The notes beneath the pieces were generated by a model. The model made no database searches, had not been told where the DNA came from, and saw nothing but the letters and a program-made list of their open reading frames with translations. Made by a program: the position numbers and the translations under genes. From Corynebacterium sp. NML140438 (GTDB lineage Bacteria > Actinomycetota > Actinomycetes > Mycobacteriales > Mycobacteriaceae), in NCBI RefSeq assembly GCF_001875725.1, contig NZ_MLCQ01000003.1, positions 1 through 64,000 on the forward strand: 64,000 nt of DNA, in the 5' to 3' direction. Positions 55,751 to 64,000 of the stretch are shown piece after piece; the stretch's first letter is position 1; every line of letters starts with the position of its first letter.

Positions 55751-56394
55751 TCGCCCCAGCAGACCTCGCGGTCATTGTCGGCCTGAACCTAGTTGGTGCG
55801 GCCGCGCCGGGTCCCGACGTTATTCTGGTGACCCGTACCGCGACGCGTTCACGGCCACACGCATGGGCCACGACGTGTGGCATCCAGCTTGGGGTGCTGT
55901 GGTGGTGCTCCCTGACCGTGTTCGGGGCGGCGGCGCTGCTGACCGCGGTGCCGCACGCGCTGCAGGTAGTGCAGGTGATCGGCGGCGCGTACCTGGTATG
56001 GATGGGTATCCACGCGGTGCGCCAAGGCTGGCGCGACCGGCGCAACCCACCGGCGTCCCTTGAGGAAGCCGAGCAGCGACTAGGCAGCCTGCGCGCCAGC
56101 TTTGTTCGGGGCCTGTCGACGAACCTGGCGAACCCAAAGATTGTTGTGGCGCTTTCCGCCATGATTGCGCCGTTGCTGCCAGCTAGTCCCTCGTGGGCAA
56201 CGCAGATCGTGGTGATCCTGTCACTGTGGGCCAGTTCGTTCATCCTGTTCGGCGTGCTCACGCAGGTCGTGTCGACGAACCGGGTGCGGCGCAAACTACT
56301 AGCCGCCGGGCCCGCGATCGATATGGGCTCCGGCGGCTTCTTCTGCGTCGTTGGCGTGCTCCTCGTGGCACGCGGCTTGCTTAGCGCTGGCTGA
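55747..56394 (+). CDS. LysE/RhtB-family exporter
   Basis: A 215-residue protein with about six helices. NLVGAAAPGPDVILVTRTATR is the family's N-terminal motif, GGAYLVWMGIHAVRQG and FVRGLSTNLANPKIVVAL follow. The family exports amino acids and related compounds. The start is GTG. The 3' end overlaps the convergent hydrolase gene by 14 bp. Confidence 0.88.
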   Translation: MIAPADLAVIVGLNLVGAAAPGPDVILVTRTATRSRPHAWATTCGIQLGVLWWCSLTVFGAAALLTAVPHALQVVQVIGGAYLVWMGIHAVRQGWRDRRNPPASLEEAEQRLGSLRASFVRGLSTNLANPKIVVALSAMIAPLLPASPSWATQIVVILSLWASSFILFGVLTQVVSTNRVRRKLLAAGPAIDMGSGGFFCVVGVLLVARGLLSAG

Positions 56395-57400
56395 GCAGGA
56401 AGTCCACGGTGGTGTTGCTTGCCGAAGGGTCCGTGAACCAGTGGTGGATCCCGCCTTCGACGCGCTGCAGCTCTGTAGGCACAGCACATGATGCAGGCGT
56501 GAAACGGGTAACATTGCCCAGCTGCGATTCGGTTACCGCGTCAGCAGTGCAGCCGTTCTTGTTCATGAATAGGTTGAACACGTCGGTGACCGAGCGGAAC
56601 GCGGCTCCGTGGCGGGTGCCGCCGTTATAGCCCACGACGTTGTCGTTGGTGCCGTGCATGATCAGCGTTGGGACATAGCCGCTCTTGCAGCCCTCGACGG
56701 TTGGGTTGTAGTAGGCACCCGCCACCGATGCGATACCGTTGACCAGCTCTGGGGCGTGGCAGGCAAGCGACGCCACCATGCCACCACCGTTGGACAGACC
56801 GACGGCGCTTACGCGGTCGCGGTTGGCGCCGTAGTGCTCGACGAGGTCGTCGATAATCGCGCGGGTGTACGCGATGTCCTCGCGCGTCGACGTGCGTGCG
56901 TACGGCGCACCCGCCCAGGCCTGGGACTCGCCCTCGGCGTAGACGACGATGGCGCGACCGGCTGCCGCGGACTCGAGGTTGGCGTAGCCCTGCATCTGGT
57001 CGGCAGTGTGCTGCCACCCGCCGTAGCCGATGATGACGGGGTAGTGCTTGCCCTCCTCATAGCCCGAGGGAAGCACCACATTGTAGGAGCGTGAGCGACC
57101 GTCCACGTTGACGGTGCGGCGCTCCTGAGAACCGCGACGACCTGCCTCATGCGAGGAGCCGATCGTGCCGGTGACCGGACCCAAAATCACAATTGCTGCC
57201 ACGATGCCGACCAACAGCGCCAGCCTGTCGAGCCGAATATTCTGCGGGTTCAGCATCTTCTGGAGCTGGCGCAGGTCAGGCACCTGCTGCGCCTGCGCGG
57301 TAGGGGTGACGGCGGACTGCTCCGGGGCCACCGCGACGGCGCCCAACGTCAGAGTTGTAGCTGTTACTGCTGCGCAAAGCGCACGACGATAATTCTTCAC
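56381..57400 (-). CDS. Secreted esterase, PHB depolymerase / LpqC-like
   Basis: A 339-residue exported hydrolase. The signal peptide runs to about residue 38 (PTAQAQQ), and a second hydrophobic stretch lies at about 60-80. The catalytic core has YNVVLPSGYEEGKHYPVIIGYGGW, GLSNGGGMVASLACH (Ser nucleophile), a late Asp in HGTNDNVV and His in GGIHHWF. Likely substrates are esters outside the cell. GTG 57400 has no ribosome site, but TACGAT ends 9 nt upstream, fitting a leaderless message. Confidence 0.85.
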   Translation of the reverse strand: MKNYRRALCAAVTATTLTLGAVAVAPEQSAVTPTAQAQQVPDLRQLQKMLNPQNIRLDRLALLVGIVAAIVILGPVTGTIGSSHEAGRRGSQERRTVNVDGRSRSYNVVLPSGYEEGKHYPVIIGYGGWQHTADQMQGYANLESAAAGRAIVVYAEGESQAWAGAPYARTSTREDIAYTRAIIDDLVEHYGANRDRVSAVGLSNGGGMVASLACHAPELVNGIASVAGAYYNPTVEGCKSGYVPTLIMHGTNDNVVGYNGGTRHGAAFRSVTDVFNLFMNKNGCTADAVTESQLGNVTRFTPASCAVPTELQRVEGGIHHWFTDPSASNTTVDFLLSQR

Positions 57401-57442
57401 AAATTCAGTATCGTAGAGCAGTTTCAACAATGTTACGAATAC

Positions 57443-57482
57443 AAAAAATCCTGCGCACCGGACGGAACCGGGGCACAGGATT
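57443..57482 (-). terminator. Terminator after rpsT
   Basis: On the minus strand AATCCTGTGCCCCGG and CCGGTGCGCAGGATT form a 15-bp stem with one mismatch, followed by six Ts. Confidence 0.85.
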
Positions 57483-57498
57483 GCTATGCGCGAAAAGC

Positions 57499-57762
57499 TT
57501 AAGCCATCTTGTTCAGGGCGCGAGCCATGTTCGACTTCTTGTTCGCCGCGTTGTTGCGGTGGAACACACCCTTGGACACAGCCTTGTCCAGCTTGCGGGA
57601 AGCGAAACGCAGCTGCTTCTCAGCGGCAGCCTTGTCACCGGACTCGACAGCCTCGCGGAATTTACGGATCTCCGTGCGGACCGCGGAACGGACGGACTTG
57701 TTGCGGACGCGACGCTTCTCGTTGGTGAGCACGCGCTTCTTCTGCTGCTTGATGTTAGCCAT
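57499..57762 (-). CDS. rpsT: Ribosomal protein S20
   Basis: An 87-residue small-subunit protein. [26 protein letters not shown] and [23 protein letters not shown] are diagnostic. ATG 57762 follows AGAGGTG. TATCTT near 57912-57917 on the minus strand is a candidate -10, leaving a leader of about 140 nt. Confidence 0.97.
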   Translation of the reverse strand: MANIKQQKKRVLTNEKRRVRNKSVRSAVRTEIRKFREAVESGDKAAAEKQLRFASRKLDKAVSKGVFHRNNAANKKSNMARALNKMA

Positions 57763-57961
57763 AATGTGCACCTCTTACATAAGTTGGTATCGATTGCAAT
57801 GTCGAAGTTCCAACGACGGGCAGTTACTGCGTGATGCTTTGAACTTGACGCGAACCCAAGGTCCTGCCCGCGTAGATCACGCGCCCGAAGCCGGATACAA
57901 ACAACTCGACTAAGATACCCCACCACGCGAAACGGGGCAAGTGCTCGGTCGGGGTGGCCTG

Positions 57962-58477
57962 CTAGGTCCAGTGGTAGGTGTCGCGCAGCCGGTTGGCGAC
58001 GCGCTCGAAGCGCCGCGCGGGTAGTGTGGCGCCACGCCGGTGGATGCTCGCCTCCGGTACCACAAGCAGTAGGTCGAGGCGCAGCCAGCCGGGCTCGCCG
58101 GAGGCATCCCAGTCGCCGGTGCCGATGCTGAGCCACTCCTCGGTCGCGGACTCTGGGTTCGGTACCGGCTCCTCGCCGCAGTGGATGAGCAGCGCGAGTA
58201 CGTCGTGGTGGTCACGGCCTACCACAAGCATGGCGCGTTCTTCCGGGGGAGTCGACGGCACGAGGGCCCATACGACCTCGCCGGGCTCGGCGTTGCCGTC
58301 CATGTCCGGGCCGTAGTACAGGTTCCGGGCGTGCTGCTCTGTAGGTTGGACGTCGATACGCGTGGCGGTGGTGCGGGTCTTCGTGCCGGGGGCGAGCCCA
58401 AGACGCTCGTTGAGCAGCGCAAGCCCCTCCTCGAGGGAGGCACGTCGTTGCTGTTGAAGCTTGCGCCAGATGACCAT
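57962..58477 (-). CDS. Orphan MazF/PemK-fold protein next to lepA
   Basis: A 171-residue protein. After a helical, basic N-terminus (1-45), GEVVWALVPSTPPEERAMLVVGRD and VLALLIHCG match the MazF beta barrel. WLRLDLLLVVPEASIHRRGATLP and RFERVANRLRDTYHW match its C-terminal half. No antitoxin gene flanks it, and it lies between rpsT and lepA, as the homolog Rv2405 does beside lepA. It may be a housekeeping RNase or a degenerate toxin fold. TAGAGT 7 nt before the ATG and no ribosome site suggest a leaderless start. A longer frame upstream is antisense to lepA and was rejected. Confidence 0.78.
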   Translation of the reverse strand: MVIWRKLQQQRRASLEEGLALLNERLGLAPGTKTRTTATRIDVQPTEQHARNLYYGPDMDGNAEPGEVVWALVPSTPPEERAMLVVGRDHHDVLALLIHCGEEPVPNPESATEEWLSIGTGDWDASGEPGWLRLDLLLVVPEASIHRRGATLPARRFERVANRLRDTYHWT

Positions 58478-58484
58478 GGTGCAA

Positions 58485-58549
58485 ACTCTAAGTGTTTTGC
58501 CTGGCCTGGGCAAGGGTGTGTTTCGAAATGGGACATCGGCAGGTAGAGT
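58485..58549. promoter_or_regulatory. Divergent promoters with matching TAGAGT -10s
   Basis: TAGAGT occurs on the minus strand at 58485-58490 (7 nt before the MazF-like ATG) and on the plus strand at 58544-58549 (9 nt before the lepA ATG). Neither gene has a Shine-Dalgarno. Both messages are probably leaderless and could be coordinated. Confidence 0.5.
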
Positions 58550-58558
58550 GACACAATT

Positions 58559-60415
58559 ATGGCTGCCCAAAAACGAAATTTCGCGGAAACGACGTTCACG
58601 GACCCGGAGCGGATCCGGAACTTCTGCATTATTGCCCACATTGACCACGGAAAATCCACGCTCGCGGACCGCATTTTGCAGCTGTCTGACGTTGTTGAGG
58701 CGCGTGAGATGCGTGATCAGTACCTGGACAATATGGATATTGAGCGCGAACGCGGCATTACCATTAAGGCCCAGAACGTCCGCCTGCCATGGACACCACG
58801 CTCCGGAGAGTTCGAGGGCCAGGAGATGGTCCTGCAGATGATCGACACGCCGGGTCACGTCGACTTCTCTTACGAGGTCTCGCGCGCGCTCGAGGCGTGT
58901 GAGGGCGCAATCTTGCTTGTCGACGCCGCCCAGGGCATCGAAGCCCAAACCCTCGCGAACCTGTACATGGCGATGGACAACGACCTGGAAATCATCCCGG
59001 TCCTGAACAAGATCGACCTGCCGGCAGCCGACCCGGAAAAGTACGCACTGGAAATCGCGAACATTATTGGCTGCGAGCCGGAGGATGTGCTGCGCGTTTC
59101 GGGCAAGACGGGCGTGGGTGTGCCGGAGCTTTTGGATAAGGTCGTGGAGTTGGTCCCGGCGCCGTCGTCCGAATACGACGCCGACGCGCCAGCCCGCGCC
59201 CTGATCTTCGACTCCGTCTACGACACCTACCGTGGCGTCGTGACGTACATCCGCATGATGGACGGCAAGCTGCTGCCGAACCAGCAGGTGCAGATGATGA
59301 ACACCGGTGTGCGGCACGAGATCCTTGAGATCGGCGTGGTCTCGCCAACTATGAAGAAGACCAAGGGGCTCGGCCCCGGTGAGGTCGGCTACCTGATTAC
59401 CGGTGTGAAGGATGTGCGCGAAACCCGCGTCGGAGACACCGTAACCTGGGCGAACAAGGGTGCTACGGAGCCGCTCGACGGCTTCGAAGAGGTCAAGCCG
59501 ATGGTGTACTCGGGCCTGTTCCCGGTCTCCCAGGAGGACTTCCCGGCGCTGCGCGAGTCGCTGGAGAAGCTGCAGCTCAACGACGCCTCCCTGACCTGGG
59601 AGCCCGAGACCTCCGTGGCGCTGGGTTTCGGTTTCCGCTGTGGCTTCCTGGGCCTGTTGCACATGGAGATCACCCGCGACCGTCTCGAGCGTGAGTTTGA
59701 CCTGGACCTGATTTCCACCGCGCCGTCGGTCACCTACCGCGTGATCGCCGAGGACGGCACGGAGCAGATGGTGCACAACCCATCCGACTGGCCAGGTGGT
59801 AAGCTGCAGGCGGTGTACGAGCCGATCGTCAACATGACGATCATCGTCCCGCAGGAGTTCGTCGGCTCCACGATGGAGCTGTGCCAGTCGAAGCGCGGCA
59901 CCATGAAGAACATGGAGTACCTCTCGGAGGACCGCGTGGAGCTGCGCTACCACATGCCGCTCGGTGAGATCATCTTCGATTTCTTCGACATGCTGAAGTC
60001 TCGCACCAAGGGCTACGCCTCGCTGAACTACGAGGACGCCGGCGAGCAGGAAGCGGACCTGGTCAAGGTGGACATCCTGCTGCAGGGCGACCCCGTGGAC
60101 GCGTTCTCCGCGATCGTGCACAAGGACTCCGCGCAGTGGTACGGCAACAAGATGACTAAGAAGCTCAAGGAACTCATCCCACGCCAGCAGTTCGAGGTCC
60201 CCGTCCAGGCGGCGATCGGCTCGAAGATCATCTCGCGCGAAAACATCCGTGCGCTGCGCAAGGACGTGCTGTCCAAGTGCTACGGCGGTGACATTTCGCG
60301 TAAGCGCAAGCTGCTTGAGAAGCAGAAGGCCGGTAAGAAGCGTATGAAGGCGATTGGCTCGGTTACCGTGCCACAGGAGGCGTTCGTGGCGGCGCTGTCG
60401 ACCGACGAGGCGTAG
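58559..60415 (+). CDS. lepA: Elongation factor 4 (LepA)
   Basis: A 618-residue translational GTPase that acts on stalled or mistranslocated ribosomes. [16 protein letters not shown] (G1), [10 protein letters not shown] (G2), DTPGHVDF (G3) and [11 protein letters not shown] (G4) are present. The C-terminal LepA-specific domain ([39 protein letters not shown]) confirms it over EF-G. The start appears leaderless. Two terminators follow. Confidence 0.97.
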   Translation: MAAQKRNFAETTFTDPERIRNFCIIAHIDHGKSTLADRILQLSDVVEAREMRDQYLDNMDIERERGITIKAQNVRLPWTPRSGEFEGQEMVLQMIDTPGHVDFSYEVSRALEACEGAILLVDAAQGIEAQTLANLYMAMDNDLEIIPVLNKIDLPAADPEKYALEIANIIGCEPEDVLRVSGKTGVGVPELLDKVVELVPAPSSEYDADAPARALIFDSVYDTYRGVVTYIRMMDGKLLPNQQVQMMNTGVRHEILEIGVVSPTMKKTKGLGPGEVGYLITGVKDVRETRVGDTVTWANKGATEPLDGFEEVKPMVYSGLFPVSQEDFPALRESLEKLQLNDASLTWEPETSVALGFGFRCGFLGLLHMEITRDRLEREFDLDLISTAPSVTYRVIAEDGTEQMVHNPSDWPGGKLQAVYEPIVNMTIIVPQEFVGSTMELCQSKRGTMKNMEYLSEDRVELRYHMPLGEIIFDFFDMLKSRTKGYASLNYEDAGEQEADLVKVDILLQGDPVDAFSAIVHKDSAQWYGNKMTKKLKELIPRQQFEVPVQAAIGSKIISRENIRALRKDVLSKCYGGDISRKRKLLEKQKAGKKRMKAIGSVTVPQEAFVAALSTDEA

Positions 60416-60428
60416 CTTTTACCCCTGT

Positions 60429-60455
60429 ATGTGGTGGAAATCACCGCATGTTTTT
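60429..60455 (+). terminator. First terminator after lepA
   Basis: ATGTGGTG and CACCGCAT form an 8-bp stem with one G-T pair, followed by GTTTTT. Confidence 0.6.
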
Positions 60456-60474
60456 AGGGAATGAATTCCGCAAG

Positions 60475-60509
60475 AAAATCCACCGCGCGTGTGTGCGGTG
60501 GATTTTTTT
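60475..60509 (+). terminator. Second terminator after lepA
   Basis: AAAATCCACCGC and GCGGTGGATTTT form a 12-bp stem followed by a run of Ts. The two terminators in series isolate the surface-protein unit. Confidence 0.88.
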
Positions 60510-60757
60510 ATGACCTTGTAGTTTTCCTTCCGATTGTTGGGCGGAAGAAAAATACTCAAACAACTCCAGTAGGAATAGAAGAGATAAAAGGAGCGTAAAT
60601 ATGCGGTTTCTAAAACTTCTGTATCTGGCAAACGTGCAGGTAGGAGAATTGTCTATCGCGTGTCGTATATTTTTGTTTCGCAAAGTACGGTGTTAATTTG
60701 CGGGAAACTCTGTCGTAGCATCAGGGTGAATTAGTTACCTCCGAAAGGACACCCCTG
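60510..60757 (+). promoter_or_regulatory. AT-rich leader of the surface-protein gene
   Basis: 248 bp, distinctly AT-rich compared with the flanking genes. It contains the small ORF at 60601-60696, a TATATT at 60666-60671 that could be a -10, and CCGAAAGGA just before the surface protein start. Confidence 0.5.
60601..60696 (+). CDS. Putative 31-aa peptide before the surface protein
   Basis: ATG with AAAGGAG 7 nt upstream opens a 31-codon ORF (MRFLKLLYLANVQVGELSIA, then CRIFLFRKVRC). The peptide is hydrophobic with basic ends and two Cys. It could be a small membrane peptide or a leader peptide. The next gene starts 61 bp after its stop. Low GC compared with the neighbours suggests a different origin for this segment. 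No family recognised. Confidence 0.45.
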   Translation: MRFLKLLYLANVQVGELSIACRIFLFRKVRC

Positions 60758-63469
60758 ATGCGAAACGTTGGACCGGTTCCCGCTGCGCACCGCCGTGCGC
60801 TTATCGCCGGAACGATCATCTGCTCGCTCGCACTCAACACAGTGCACGCGAATGCAACCACCCCGCACTACGCGACCAATCCCGAGCGAGCCGCTGAGCA
60901 ACTCGGTGAAAACCAGAACTGGCGTGACAGTAAAGGCACCGTCACCCCCGCAGTCAGCCCCGAAGACACGGAAGACGCACGCCAAGTCATTGAACGCGAC
61001 GCAATCGCAGCCGGGCGCGTCACTTCCCTCGAACAAATCGAAGAGGGACACGCCAAAGGCGTTGTACAGGGCCGTGTCGTGCTAGCTACCGATGCGCACT
61101 CACTCAGTGCAGCACAGCGCGAGCTTGGTAACGGCTACACCGTGTACCTGCAATGGATGGACAACACATCGCCTGCGTCGCCTATCTTCTCGGCCAAAAC
61201 TCACACCCTTGCAGACGGCACCCCTCCCGGTGAAGGCTATTTCGCGTTCGACAACCTCAACTGGATTGACGCGAAGGGCACCCTGCACCACTTCAACCCG
61301 GAGTCGGATGGTGAACACACCCGCTACAAGATGTGGTTGCGTCCCAACCAGCAAGGTCCCGCTGGCAACCCCCTAGTCACGCTGCGCCAAGCACCCGGCT
61401 CCGGGGTCGGGTTTATGAACCCCGACTTTGATGGGCCAGGCGGCTCCAAGGTGATTGAGGGCTCCGCTCTCACACACGCTACCATTTACGCAGCAGAACA
61501 GCCCCTGGCCACCGACACGCCCTTCCCATTTACTCGACCACGCAACGAATGGCGTCTCGACGAACAAGGCCCATCCACTGAGCGACCACAGTACTCAGTT
61601 TCGGGCAAGGTGTACTGGTCCAGCATCGACCACCTTGGCGGGTTCCCACAGAAAACTGAAGGACAGGATGGTGACGGCAACTACGTAGTAATGAGCCGGT
61701 TGAGCGAAGAGGGCGTCGAAAAGCTGAAAGAAGCCGTCGGGCAGATCGTGGACCCTGTTCAGCGCTCCCAGGCTCAGGCTGCCTACCTGAAGGAACACCC
61801 GGAAACTATTGCCGAGACTGTGATTGGCAAAGTCGTAGACGGTAATTACACCCTGCGCTTCAAAGGACGCGTAACCGAAGACTCGCTCTATGGATTCGTT
61901 GTCGCAGGTACAAAGAACTCCGGCCCGACACAGCAAGTACTTCCTGCGTTCTCCGGCTGGGCTGTGCCGGAATTCGGCCCCGCCGGTGAACACTCCGTGC
62001 TTCCAGCAGCTAGGTACCATACAACTGGTACCTACGCAGCCGACGGTGTAGACTTCGCCCTCGTCCCCGACGCCACGGACCCCATGCTGAGCATCAGCGC
62101 TTCCGTTGGCACGCACCGCGCGAAACCCGGCGACGTGGTTCACCCATTCATCGAAATGGTGGCAGCGCTCGGCCAATCCGCAGACATCGAATGGACCAAC
62201 GCCGATGGTGTCACCTACGCCAGATGCAACGAGGACAACTTGAACGCTTGCTCCTTCACCGTCCCCGAAGACGCCAAAGACGGCGACATGTTCCAAGCCA
62301 GACTGATGGTTGAGGCACAGATTGTGGCCTCGGCGCAGTTCGAAGTTGGCACGAACACACTCGCAGAAGACTACCAACCACAATGGGACAACATCACGGT
62401 TGAAGCAGGCAAGCAAGCCACCGCTCCTGCACCTACACTTGACGACGCCCGCTCCAAGATCAACGAGCGCCTCACCCCAAGTCAGGACGTAGCATTCGCC
62501 CGCGATGCGAAAACTCCAGACTGGGTCACCATCGCCGAGGACGGTTCGCTGACCGTCAACCCGCCAGCCGGAACGAAACCAGGGAAGCACAGCGTCCCCG
62601 TGAACGTGACGTACCCAGATACGTCGACGGAGACCGTGAACGTTGCCGTAACGGTCACGGCGCCGCCAAGCGTGGTGCCGTCCACCTCGGCTAAGCCGTC
62701 AACGTCGGCGAAGAAGCCGAACCCGCCGGTGAAGCCATCGCCTTCGGACAAACCTTCGGTCCCGGCGAAGCCAAGCCCGTCGGCGAAGAAGCCGAACCCG
62801 CCGGTGAAGCCGAGCCCGTCGGCGAAACCATCGACTTCGGCGAAGAAGCCGAGCCCGTCGGTGAAGCCGAACCCGCCGGTGAAGCCGAGTCCGTCGGCCA
62901 AGCCATCGACTTCGGCGAAGAAGCCAAGTCCACCGGTGAAGCCGAACCCGTCGGTGAAGCCGAACCCGCCGGTGAAGCCATCGACTTCGGCGAAGAAGCC
63001 AAGCCCGTCGGTGAAGCCGAACCCGTCGGTGAAGCCGAGCCCGTCGGCGAAGCCATCCACCTCGGAGAAACCTTCGACTACTCCGCGCAAGGCGAAGGCG
63101 CCGACCCTGGAAGCACTCATCGAAGGCGAAACAATGCTTCGTGGCAGCGCCGATGGTGTGAACCAAACGCTGACAGTATCGGTAACTGGGCAGAAGGAAG
63201 TTACGGTGCGAAGCGACAAGAACCGTCGCTGGAGTGTGCAGTTAGCGCAGCCACTGCGCGCGGGGGACGTCGTGAAGGTTCGTGATGCTGCGGGCAACGA
63301 AACGAAAACGACTGTTCAGGCGAAACCGACCACAGAACCTGCACCAGGTTCTTCAGCGGGCAGCATTGTGGGCATCGTGCTCGGAATTTTGGCGGTGCTG
63401 ATCGGTGGTGCGGTCGCGTTTGGACTGCACACGGGTATGTTGAAGCTGCCCGGGGTGCTGCACCGATGA
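60758..63469 (+). CDS. Large surface protein with Rib-like domain and Pro-rich stalk
   Basis: A 903-residue exported protein. A signal peptide (to about 33, VHANA) precedes an N-terminal region to about 530 (unrecognised, with GYTVYLQWMDN and YFAFDNLNWID segments). A Rib/alpha-like domain follows (about 539-635, WDNITVEAGKQATAPAP to PVNVTYPDTSTETVNV), then a KPSPS/KPNPP stalk (645-774), an Ig-like module (about 783-855) and a C-terminal helix (868-890). There is no LPXTG, so it would stay membrane-held. It is probably an adhesin or envelope component; binding target unknown. CGAAAGGA precedes the ATG. Confidence 0.85.
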   Translation: MRNVGPVPAAHRRALIAGTIICSLALNTVHANATTPHYATNPERAAEQLGENQNWRDSKGTVTPAVSPEDTEDARQVIERDAIAAGRVTSLEQIEEGHAKGVVQGRVVLATDAHSLSAAQRELGNGYTVYLQWMDNTSPASPIFSAKTHTLADGTPPGEGYFAFDNLNWIDAKGTLHHFNPESDGEHTRYKMWLRPNQQGPAGNPLVTLRQAPGSGVGFMNPDFDGPGGSKVIEGSALTHATIYAAEQPLATDTPFPFTRPRNEWRLDEQGPSTERPQYSVSGKVYWSSIDHLGGFPQKTEGQDGDGNYVVMSRLSEEGVEKLKEAVGQIVDPVQRSQAQAAYLKEHPETIAETVIGKVVDGNYTLRFKGRVTEDSLYGFVVAGTKNSGPTQQVLPAFSGWAVPEFGPAGEHSVLPAARYHTTGTYAADGVDFALVPDATDPMLSISASVGTHRAKPGDVVHPFIEMVAALGQSADIEWTNADGVTYARCNEDNLNACSFTVPEDAKDGDMFQARLMVEAQIVASAQFEVGTNTLAEDYQPQWDNITVEAGKQATAPAPTLDDARSKINERLTPSQDVAFARDAKTPDWVTIAEDGSLTVNPPAGTKPGKHSVPVNVTYPDTSTETVNVAVTVTAPPSVVPSTSAKPSTSAKKPNPPVKPSPSDKPSVPAKPSPSAKKPNPPVKPSPSAKPSTSAKKPSPSVKPNPPVKPSPSAKPSTSAKKPSPPVKPNPSVKPNPPVKPSTSAKKPSPSVKPNPSVKPSPSAKPSTSEKPSTTPRKAKAPTLEALIEGETMLRGSADGVNQTLTVSVTGQKEVTVRSDKNRRWSVQLAQPLRAGDVVKVRDAAGNETKTTVQAKPTTEPAPGSSAGSIVGIVLGILAVLIGGAVAFGLHTGMLKLPGVLHR
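62690..63080 (+). repeat. Coding repeats of the Lys-Pro-Ser/Asn stalk
   Basis: About 390 bp of near-identical units encoding mixtures of KPSPSA, KPNPPV and KPSTSAK. Long exact stretches (GTGAAGCCGAACCCG and GCCATCGACTTCGGCG) recur several times, so copy number may change by recombination while keeping the reading frame. It spaces the Rib-like domain from the membrane. Confidence 0.85.
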
Positions 63470-63496
63470 GGTGAGACTCGGCGATAAAACCTAAAA

Positions 63497-63567
63497 GGTA
63501 GTAACAGGATGGTAGCAATCCGGATTTAGGGGGACATTTTTCGGATTACTACCATCCTGTTACTACC
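63497..63567. repeat. 26-bp arm palindrome between convergent genes
   Basis: Arms 63497-63522 and 63542-63567 pair over 26 bp with one mismatch; the loop is 19 nt. Each arm holds two GGTAGyAA blocks six bases apart. On the minus strand it is followed by TTTTAGGTTTT, so it may end the BCCT transcript, but the stem is much longer than a normal terminator. A mobile repeat or recombination site is possible. Confidence 0.7.
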
Positions 63568-63622
63568 ATTTGCGCTTCTGAGGTGTTGGGGCGCCACCCA
63601 CGCCGTTGATCACCCCGCTCAA

Positions 63623-64000
63623 CTAGTCCTTCTTGGAATCTGAACCAGACTCCGAATCGGCGTCGTCGGTCTCTGGCTCGTAGCCGTCGGCCCAGGTGCC
63701 GGTTTCGTAGTCGTAGCCGACGTTTTCGCCGTCTTCGTTGGTGCGCTGGTACCAATCGGTGACGTGGGCGGCGGTGGAGTCGAAGTCGGCGCCGGCGCCT
63801 TTGCCTTCGTCGGCTTGGTTGACGGTGAGTTCGAAGTCGTCGCCGTATTCTTCGAGGCCCTTGATGACGGCGGCGCGCATGGCGGAGCGCGCGTAGGTGT
63901 TGCGGATCGCGAGTGGGTCGGTGGACAGGTCTCGGAGGAATGCGACGCCGATGAAGATCAGGATGACGGAGAAGGGCAGCGCGGAGAGGATCGTCAGGGA
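63623..64000 (-). CDS. BCCT-family transporter, C-terminal part
   Basis: The last 125 residues of a gene that begins right of the window. TILSALPFSVILIFIGVAFLRDLSTDPLAIRNTYAR is the final helix and start of the cytosolic tail of betaine/choline/carnitine-type carriers, known in corynebacteria for osmoprotectant uptake. The tail (about 85 residues) is strongly acidic and ends SGSDSKKD. The substrate cannot be told from this part. Confidence 0.75.
   Translation of the reverse strand, partial: SLTILSALPFSVILIFIGVAFLRDLSTDPLAIRNTYARSAMRAAVIKGLEEYGDDFELTVNQADEGKGAGADFDSTAAHVTDWYQRTNEDGENVGYDYETGTWADGYEPETDDADSESGSDSKKD

Noticed and set aside
62690..63080. Regular repeats that could resemble a CRISPR array
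   Set aside because: Units are in frame, of unequal length, without unique spacers, and encode the stalk of the surface protein.

Overview
The window is a stretch of a high-GC actinobacterial chromosome, almost certainly from a Corynebacterium. Supporting this are gene orders typical of corynebacteria and mycobacteria: pepN / Rv2466c-like DsbA / rpiB; tig-clpP1-clpP2 with clpX nearby; valS-folC-DUF4233-ndk-rne-rplU-rpmA-obg-proB-proA; and nadD-rsfS-gpgP-degV-comEA-comEC-holA-rpsT-lepA. A CopD-CtaG fusion and a cutinase-family secreted protein fit the same group. Nearly everything is chromosomal core. Accessory content is limited to a possible insertion-sequence end at the left edge, a frameshifted transporter, and a repeat-rich surface protein at the right.

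Layout. 1-130: a hairpin and a 23-bp tandem repeat that look like the end of a mobile element, next to tRNA-Arg. 255-5816 (minus): a nucleoside catabolism operon, deoR-deoD-MFS-deoC-phosphomutase. 5897-14118: copper/cytochrome oxidase assembly, SSB, EttA, a thioesterase, GlbO, MscS and a GntR regulator. 14122-22675: pepN, a DsbA-like protein, rpiB, an aldo/keto reductase, then etfB-etfA-cytochrome b and a Gly/Asp-rich membrane protein. 22829-31014: tRNA-Gly, tRNA-Pro, tig, clpP1P2, a broken MFS gene, a lipoprotein, a hydrolase, clpX and a TetR regulator. 31256-47860: mdh, valS, folC, an acyl-CoA ligase, ndk, RNase E/G, ribosomal proteins L21 and L27, Obg and proline synthesis. 47946-60415: cutinase, NAD synthesis, ribosome silencing, competence genes, holA, rpsT, an orphan MazF-fold protein and lepA. 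60601-64000: a small ORF, a Rib-like surface protein, a long palindrome and the end of a BCCT transporter.

How the genes work together. DeoD releases ribose/deoxyribose 1-phosphate, the mutase converts it to the 5-phosphate, and DeoC splits the deoxy form. A 14-helix MFS carrier embedded in the operon is the likely nucleoside transporter. Trigger factor, ClpP1P2 and ClpX form a folding and proteolysis cluster, with a ClgR-type box upstream of clpP1. EtfBA are followed, through an overlapping TAATG, by a membrane cytochrome b whose cytosolic tail carries three copies of an RGLPR...PP motif. This is the best candidate here for a poorly described system: electron flow from ETF to the membrane. 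Several housekeeping genes (valS, proB, lepA, the MazF-like gene) have a -10 hexamer 7-9 nt before the start codon and no Shine-Dalgarno, so they are probably leaderless.

I saw no CRISPR array, phage, rRNA or biosynthetic cluster. Family names come from recognising motifs and gene order by eye; no search was run.
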